From an uncultured Oscillospiraceae bacterium (GTDB taxonomy: Bacteria; Bacillota; Clostridia; Oscillospirales; Ruminococcaceae), in contig CAJUAN010000004.1 in assembly GCA_910584715.1 (NCBI GenBank), forward strand, positions 1 to 64,000: 64,000 bases of DNA, written 5' to 3'. A program made the translations under genes and the position numbers. The notes under the pieces were generated by a model. That model saw only the letters and a program-made list of their open reading frames with translations, did no database searches and was not told the DNA's origin. Positions 59,198-64,000 of the stretch are shown piece after piece. The stretch's first letter is position 1; each line of letters starts with the position of its first letter.

Positions 59198-60400
59198 ATG
59201 AATATTGTTAAAATTTTTTTTGCGGCTTTGTGCGCGGCGGCTTTTATGCTGTATCAGCCATGCGCTTTATCCGTACAAGCTGTACAGGACGTACAAACCG
59301 AACAAGTTGTGCAGGACGGACAAAATTCAGTACAGCAGGATATATCCGAGATAGCCGAGGAATTGGGAATAGACACAGGCAGCCTGAGTGATGAGCTTAC
59401 TCCGGAGGCTAAGGATTTTTTTGCAGAAAACAATATTGCCGCGGACAACCCCGAGGCTATTGCAGAGATAACTCCAAGGGACGTTTTTCTGTACGTCTGG
59501 GAGGAGTTTAAAAAAAGCCTGTCAAAGCCGCTGAGGGTGCTTTCGTCGCTGCTGGCGGTAATACTGGTCGCCGCTCTTATCGAGGGCATGGAGGACAGTA
59601 TACCCAACAAAAGCCTGTCGAAAATATTCGGAGTTATATGCGTGCTTATTTCGGTGGGTATCATTGCCGATTCTGTGTCAGGCAGCATAAACCGCGCCGC
59701 CGAGGCGCTGGATTCGGGAGGAACGTTCATGATAGGCTACGTTCCCGTTTTTGCAGGGATAACCGCTTCGTCGGGAGGGATCACTTCCGCGGTAGCCTAT
59801 AATATGCTTGTCCTTCTTGTGGCGCAGACTACGGTTCAGCTTTCGGGAGAGATAATCGTTCCCGCCCTGTCTGTATGTATGGCAATGGGTATAGTGGAAG
59901 CCATAAATCCCGGGTTCAGGCTTTCGGGGATAACCGAGGCTCTGAAAAAAGCGGTCACATTTATAATGGGCTTTATCATGACCGTTTTTATAGGGCTCCT
60001 GTCTCTCCAGAGCATTGTGGGAGCCTCCGCCGATACGCTGGGGGTAAAGGCGGCAAAGTACGTGGTATCCAACTTCATACCCGTTATAGGGGGAGCGGTT
60101 GCGGACACCTACGCCACTGTAAAGAACAGTCTGGGGCTTCTACGCGGCGGCGTGGGCTTTATCGGTATCGCCGCAATATTTATAATGATACTTCCCCCTG
60201 TGCTGGATATAACCGCCATGAGACTGGTATTCGGCGCGGCGGACGTTGCCGCGGAGCTTTTCGGTTTGTCGCAGATAAAGGTTCTGGTAAAAAACACGGG
60301 CTGGATACTGTCTGCGGTTTTCAGCATACTGGTATGCTTTGCGGTAATGCTGATAATCGCAACTGCGATACTTATGCTTGTGGGACTTAACATTTCGTGA
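59198..60400 (+). CDS. spoIIIAE: Stage III sporulation protein AE
   Basis: This is a 400-residue polytopic protein with an N-terminal signal-like segment (FFAALCAAAFMLYQPCALS). An unusual Val-Gln-rich stretch follows (VQAVQDVQTEQVVQDGQNSV), then about seven or eight membrane helices (PLRVLSSLLAVILVAALIEG; GVICVLISVGIIADSVSG; VTFIMGFIMTVFIGLLSLQ). ATG 59198 has GAGGA upstream. It is the conserved core of the SpoIIIA channel. Confidence 0.93.
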   Translation: MNIVKIFFAALCAAAFMLYQPCALSVQAVQDVQTEQVVQDGQNSVQQDISEIAEELGIDTGSLSDELTPEAKDFFAENNIAADNPEAIAEITPRDVFLYVWEEFKKSLSKPLRVLSSLLAVILVAALIEGMEDSIPNKSLSKIFGVICVLISVGIIADSVSGSINRAAEALDSGGTFMIGYVPVFAGITASSGGITSAVAYNMLVLLVAQTTVQLSGEIIVPALSVCMAMGIVEAINPGFRLSGITEALKKAVTFIMGFIMTVFIGLLSLQSIVGASADTLGVKAAKYVVSNFIPVIGGAVADTYATVKNSLGLLRGGVGFIGIAAIFIMILPPVLDITAMRLVFGAADVAAELFGLSQIKVLVKNTGWILSAVFSILVCFAVMLIIATAILMLVGLNIS

Positions 60401-60410
60401 GGTGATAAAT

Positions 60411-60926
60411 GTGGAGACATTTCGCACAATAGCTTTTACCGCCTGCTTTCTGGGAATAGCCATAGCGGTCTTCAATTCGCTGTATCCGTCGGAAAAATTT
60501 GCGGGACAGCTTAAGATCATTTTCTCCCTGATATTTATTCTGAGCGTCATAAAGCCTATAGCAAGCGGAAAGGCGGATATTCCGGAAATAGCGGCTGCCG
60601 CGTCGGCGGCTTCCGGAAGCGCGGACTATTATTCCTCAATGAGCGACAGGGCGGACGAGTACTTTATAAGATCGGTTGAAAATAACATAAGCTCGGTTCT
60701 TGAATCGTCTCTGCATGAAATTGAAATTTATCCCGAAGAAATTGAGACAAGTATAAATATTTCCGAAAACTACGGCATATCTATTAACGAGGTAAAAATT
60801 GTCCTGAACGCACAGAACGCTTACGACGCGGAAGCTGCGAAGCGCTGCGTTTCGGACAGGATCGGCGATACTGCCGCAGTTACAGTAAACATTGCGGCAG
60901 AAAGCGGAAAAGAGGAACGGCAATGA
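60411..60926 (+). CDS. spoIIIAF: Stage III sporulation protein AF
   Basis: The 171-residue protein has two N-terminal membrane helices (TIAFTACFLGIAIAVFNSLY; LKIIFSLIFILSVIKPI) and a soluble ring-building-like domain (NISENYGISINEVKIVLNAQ). GTG 60411 has GAGGTGA upstream. It overlaps spoIIIAG by 4 bp. Confidence 0.9.
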   Translation: METFRTIAFTACFLGIAIAVFNSLYPSEKFAGQLKIIFSLIFILSVIKPIASGKADIPEIAAAASAASGSADYYSSMSDRADEYFIRSVENNISSVLESSLHEIEIYPEEIETSINISENYGISINEVKIVLNAQNAYDAEAAKRCVSDRIGDTAAVTVNIAAESGKEERQ

Positions 60927-61444
60927 ACGAACTTATCGAAAAGCTTAAGGATATCTCCAAAAAACCTGTTTTTCTCAAAGCCGCCGTGGCTGCGGGGATA
61001 TTGGCTATCGTGCTGATACTTGTTTCCGACCTGTCAGGAGGAAAGGACGAAAAGGCGGGCGCGGCTGATGAGAACGCCTCGGTAACTTTCGGGTACTCGG
61101 ACGTTTACGCTGACAGCATGGATACAAAGCTGTGCGAGCTGCTCACGTCCATAGAGGGTGTGGGAAAAGCGCAGGTAATGCTGACGGTAAGCTCCACGGA
61201 GGAGTATGTTTACGCTGAAACGGTAAAAAGAGGAACCTCGCAGGCAGAGAACAGCTATGTGATAATAGATAAAGGTTCGCAGAAGGAGGCGTTGGTAAAA
61301 AAGGTAAATAATCCGTCTATAAAGGGCGTTGTAATTGTCTGCGAAGGAGGCGATGACCCGAGGGTATGCGAAAAGATCTACAAGGCGGTGTCTACCGCGC
61401 TTGACATTTCAACAAGCAGAATCTATGTTGCAGAAATGAAATAG
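60923..61444 (+). CDS. spoIIIAG: Stage III sporulation protein AG
   Basis: The 173-residue protein has one membrane helix (KAAVAAGILAIVLILVSDL) and an extracytoplasmic ring-building motif domain (LTSIEGVGKAQVMLTVSSTE ... NPSIKGVVIVCEGGDDPRVC), which forms the large ring of the feeding-tube channel in Bacillus. Confidence 0.93.
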   Translation: MNELIEKLKDISKKPVFLKAAVAAGILAIVLILVSDLSGGKDEKAGAADENASVTFGYSDVYADSMDTKLCELLTSIEGVGKAQVMLTVSSTEEYVYAETVKRGTSQAENSYVIIDKGSQKEALVKKVNNPSIKGVVIVCEGGDDPRVCEKIYKAVSTALDISTSRIYVAEMK

Positions 61445-61456
61445 GAGGAAATTTTT

Positions 61457-62023
61457 ATGAGAAAACCAAATCTTATCATCGGAAAAAAGCACATCATTCT
61501 TGCGTGCCTTACGCTTATACTGGGCGTGGCGGTCTATATGAACTACGCATTTGCTTCTGTTGAGGACGACATCACCGCCGAAAAGACAATGGCTGATGCA
61601 GCAGGAGCTTCCGATTCCGGAAGCGTCGAAGCGGCAAACTACGGCGACGCGGCGTTTGTCAGTGCGGAGGGCGAGAGCGATTACTTCGCCCAGGTACGGC
61701 TCGCCAGAATGACCTCCCGGGACGAAGCGGTAGAGACCCTTTCGGCTATCCTCGGCGGCAGAGACCTTTCCGATGAGGAAAACGCAACCTATACGGGCGA
61801 GGCGGTAACTCTTTCCAAGCTTTCCGAGAGCGAAAACGCCATTGAAAGTCTGATAAAAGCCCAGGGCTTTGAGGACTGCGTGGTGTACCTGAACGGCTCT
61901 ATGGCGAACATCGTTGTGAAATCCGAGGGGCTTGTTCCTGCCGAAGCGGCACAAATTAAAGACATTTTGTTAACAGAGGTGACAATTCCCGCAGAAAATA
62001 TTAGAATTTTTGAGGTTAAGTAG
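61457..62023 (+). CDS. spoIIIAH: Stage III sporulation protein AH
   Basis: The 188-residue protein has an N-terminal membrane helix (HIILACLTLILGVAVYMNYA) and a C-terminal YscJ/FliF-like ring domain that binds SpoIIQ in Bacillus (AEAAQIKDILLTEVTIPAEN). RBS AGGAGG. It is the last gene of the operon. Confidence 0.94.
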   Translation: MRKPNLIIGKKHIILACLTLILGVAVYMNYAFASVEDDITAEKTMADAAGASDSGSVEAANYGDAAFVSAEGESDYFAQVRLARMTSRDEAVETLSAILGGRDLSDEENATYTGEAVTLSKLSESENAIESLIKAQGFEDCVVYLNGSMANIVVKSEGLVPAEAAQIKDILLTEVTIPAENIRIFEVK

Positions 62024-62052
62024 TTGTTTCTTTCAAAAAAATTTGGTATAAT
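62024..62052 (+). promoter_or_regulatory. Sigma-A promoter of the Asp23-family gene
   Basis: TTGTTT (62024-62029), a 17-bp spacer and TATAAT (62047-62052). The leader contains a GCTGAC...GTCAGC hairpin (about 62078-62106) just before the AAGGAGG of the next gene. Confidence 0.6.
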
Positions 62053-62133
62053 AGATATACATACATATTTTTGAAAGGCTGACAACGTCATAATGTAACC
62101 GTCAGCTGTCAGATATGGCAAGGAGGTATCATT

Positions 62134-62517
62134 ATGAGCAGAACAGCTAAGACTGAAACAGCCAATAACCTGAAAATTTTTGAGGACGTTATCCGCAGGA
62201 TCACAGAGCTTGCGGCGGCGGACGTTGACGGCGTATGCGGCTTTGTAAGGTCAAAGGTGGATTTTGCCGACCTGTTCATCAGAGCGGGACAGCAGCCGCT
62301 GATAGACGTAAAGACCGGCGACGGCTCGGCGGAGATATCACTCGGTATCAACGTTTCGGGCAGGTGCAAGGTCAGGAGCACCGCAGAAAAGGTTCAGCAG
62401 CGCGTTAAGGATGACGTCCAGAGCATGACGGGCATTGCGGTGACAAAGGTCAGCGTTTATATTTACGGCATCGTTTTCGACGATGAGGATAACGGAAACA
62501 GCAAAAATAACGAATAA
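62134..62517 (+). CDS. Asp23/Gls24-family envelope stress protein
   Basis: This is a 127-residue protein of the DUF322 family. It has VIRRITELAAADVDGVCGFV (family core) and the C-terminal VQQRVKDDVQSMTGIAVTKVSVYIYGIVF. Members are membrane-associated and linked to cell-envelope stress; in Clostridia one copy regularly lies between spoIIIAH and nusB, as here. RBS AAGGAGG. Confidence 0.92.
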   Translation: MSRTAKTETANNLKIFEDVIRRITELAAADVDGVCGFVRSKVDFADLFIRAGQQPLIDVKTGDGSAEISLGINVSGRCKVRSTAEKVQQRVKDDVQSMTGIAVTKVSVYIYGIVFDDEDNGNSKNNE

Positions 62518-62597
62518 GGAAAGCAGGCTCTTCTTGACGGGGAGGGCTTGCTTTTCTGCGTGTTTTTGCTCCGATAGGCGGAAAGGAAAGTGCGGAA

Positions 62598-63026
62598 TTG
62601 AAAAGAAGTGAAATAAGAGAAGCTGTGTTTTACCTGACGTTTGAGAAGATGTTCGGCAGCGATACACCCGACGAGGTACTCGACACGGCTTACGAAGCGG
62701 ACGTTTTTGAGATAACCGAGGACGTGGAGGATATGTTCAAGGCGGTGGACGGGCATTCCGCCGAAACAGACGAGGTGATCGCCAAATTCAGCGAGAAGCG
62801 GCAGTTCAGCCGCATACCCAAGGTACTGACCGCGATACTCAGGATAGCGGTATACGAAATGCTTTACGACGATAAGATACACGATAATGTGGCGATAAGC
62901 GAGGCGGTTATCCTTGCTCAGAAGTTCGCCTATGAAAACGACGTGCAGTTTGTGAACGGTCTGCTGGGAGCGTTCAGCAGGAGCAGGTCGGGGGACGGTT
63001 CGGGAAATGAAAATACTGGGGCTTGA
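62598..63026 (+). CDS. nusB: Transcription antitermination factor NusB
   Basis: The 142-residue all-helical protein joins NusE to the rRNA boxA. It has REAVFYLTFEKMFG, NPKxLxAILRIAVYEML-type helix (PKVLTAILRIAVYEMLYDDK) and AVILAQKFAYENDVQFVNGLLGAF. The start is TTG, GGAAAG upstream. It overlaps the next gene by 20 bp. Confidence 0.92.
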   Translation: MKRSEIREAVFYLTFEKMFGSDTPDEVLDTAYEADVFEITEDVEDMFKAVDGHSAETDEVIAKFSEKRQFSRIPKVLTAILRIAVYEMLYDDKIHDNVAISEAVILAQKFAYENDVQFVNGLLGAFSRSRSGDGSGNENTGA

Positions 63027-63942
63027 CACAAGCAACTATACGACCTCGGCAGCCATTTTCGATACCTCGGACGGTACGGTAAAGCAGGTAAAAAAGCTTC
63101 TGCCGGTAAAAAAAGGCGAATTGGGGCTACGGCAGAGCGACGCAGTCTTTCACCATACAAAGCAGCTTCCTGAAATTATAACGGCTCTTTGGGGGGACAA
63201 TTCCGAAATTCCCGCCGCTGTGGGTGTTTCGGTAAAGCCCCGCGGTACCGAAGGATCCTATATGCCCTGCTTTCTGTGCGGAGAGGGGCTTGCGGATTCG
63301 CTGGGAGCGGTAAACGGCATTTCAGTGTACAAAACCTCTCATCAGATCGGACACATTTTGGCTGCGCTGTATTCGGCGGACAGGCTTGACCTTGCAGGGG
63401 AACGCTTCATTGCGTTTCACGTCAGCGGGGGTACTACCGACTGCCTGCTTGTCGAACCCGATGAGGAAAATATTGTCAGAGCAACGGAGCTTGGAACGTC
63501 CCTCGACCTTAAAGCGGGACAGGCCGTAGACCGTGTGGGACTTATGCTGGGACTGGATTTTCCATGCGGACAGGGGCTTGAAGCGCTTGCCCTGAAAAGC
63601 GGCAGGAGCTATAAGCTAAAGCCGGCGGTGAAAGGCGGCAGCTGCTGCCTTTCGGGAGTGGAAAACAAGTGCGGGAAAATGCTTGAGGCGGGCGAAAGTC
63701 CCGAGGATATTGCTATGTACTGTTTGCAGTACGTCTGCGCGGCGATCGGGGAAATGACGCGTTACGCTTTGGATACGCGGGGAAAGCTGCCCGTGGTTTT
63801 TGCGGGCGGGGTAATGTCCGATAAAATAATAAGGGACAGGCTCGAAAGCGAATTTGATTCGTATTTTGCCGCTCCGGAATTTTCCTGCGACAACGCCGCG
63901 GGAACTGCGGTTTTTGCGGCTTTGAAAGGGAATTTTATATGA
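63007..63942 (+). CDS. TsaD/Gcp-family paralogue (Kae1-like ASKHA protein)
   Basis: The 311-residue protein starts KILGLDTSNYTTSAAIFD and has the metal-binding HxxxH (HQIGH, about 113-117) and a GGxxD phosphate loop (AFHVSGGTTDCLLV). It is shorter than the true t6A enzyme TsaD (about 340), and SGGHTEL is changed to SGGTTDC. Such second copies lie beside nusB and xseA in Clostridia; function unknown. Confidence 0.85.
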   Translation: MKILGLDTSNYTTSAAIFDTSDGTVKQVKKLLPVKKGELGLRQSDAVFHHTKQLPEIITALWGDNSEIPAAVGVSVKPRGTEGSYMPCFLCGEGLADSLGAVNGISVYKTSHQIGHILAALYSADRLDLAGERFIAFHVSGGTTDCLLVEPDEENIVRATELGTSLDLKAGQAVDRVGLMLGLDFPCGQGLEALALKSGRSYKLKPAVKGGSCCLSGVENKCGKMLEAGESPEDIAMYCLQYVCAAIGEMTRYALDTRGKLPVVFAGGVMSDKIIRDRLESEFDSYFAAPEFSCDNAAGTAVFAALKGNFI

Positions 63943-64000
63943 GCGCGGTTATGACGGTATCGCAGCTTAACAGGTACGTCGCCTTTAAGCTGAAGGAGGA
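63939..64000 (+). CDS. xseA: Exodeoxyribonuclease VII large subunit (start only, cut by window end)
   Basis: The first 20 codons read SAVMTVSQLNRYVAFKLKE, matching the XseA N-terminal OB-domain start (TVSQLNxYI). It overlaps the preceding stop by 4 bp. Confidence 0.85.
   Translation, partial: MSAVMTVSQLNRYVAFKLKE

Noticed and set aside
1..64000. CRISPR array or cas genes
   Set aside because: No regularly spaced direct repeats of CRISPR type and no Cas-like protein were found.

Overview
The window looks like chromosome of an anaerobic, endospore-forming Clostridia member of the Ruminococcus/Oscillospiraceae type. This rests on the complete spoIIIA operon (AA-AH), spmA-spmB, spoIVB, an AbrB/SpoVT-like regulator, TTGACA-17-TATAAT promoters, strong AGGAGG ribosome binding sites and CCA-encoding tRNA genes. 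No species can be named from the sequence alone.

Layout: (1) 1-16.9 kb: an integrase remnant beside tRNA-Lys; spmAB; an abrB-like gene; an HD-GYP protein; a YesMN-type two-component system with a small membrane-anchored protein; an atypical methionyl-tRNA synthetase; a two-domain PPK2; a LacI regulator; spoIVB; a DUF4349 lipoprotein. (2) 16.9-19.3 kb: a Val-Asp-Gly-Cys tRNA operon, a very long near-perfect palindrome, then a tyrosine recombinase gene enclosed by 25-bp exact inverted repeats. A consensus promoter sits just inside the right repeat and points outward. (3) 19.3-22.7 kb: the genes this promoter would drive, a small Cys-rich protein and a 1041-residue DEAD-type helicase with nine C-terminal Helicase-Associated (HA) repeats. 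(4) 22.7-34.1 kb: a surface-glycan cluster (initiating sugar transferase, two glycosyltransferases, B12/radical-SAM enzyme, Wzy-like polymerase, Wzx-like flippase, fused PseF-PseG-like enzyme, NeuB/PseI synthase). It becomes visibly AT-rich from about 26.4 kb. (5) 34.2-35.8 kb: an isolated phage-tail-like protein whose C-terminus has the appearance of a diversity-generating-retroelement (DGR) target; no reverse transcriptase is present here. (6) 36.3-55.3 kb: housekeeping genes, mostly on the minus strand: GNAT, cupin, MazG-like, tRNA-His/Arg/Gly, ClpE-like ATPase, CvpA-like, ecfA1-ecfA2-ecfT-truA, glmM, ruvCAB; then plus-strand pheA, ispD, ispF. (7) 55.5-64 kb: DUF3343 plus a class V aminotransferase, spoIIIAA-AH, an Asp23 protein, nusB, a TsaD paralogue and the start of xseA.

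The strongest candidate for an undescribed system is 17.8-22.7 kb. The recombinase lies inside a segment of about 1.47 kb bounded by inverted sites, and that segment carries the only good promoter seen ahead of the helicase operon. Inversion would disconnect the promoter, giving an ON/OFF (phase-variable) HA-repeat helicase. The long palindrome lies where leftward OFF-state transcripts would run toward the tRNA genes. Other points worth attention are the DGR-like target, a hairpin lying exactly between the Shine-Dalgarno sequence and start codon of ruvC, and a MazG-like gene whose best-placed start codon is ACG.
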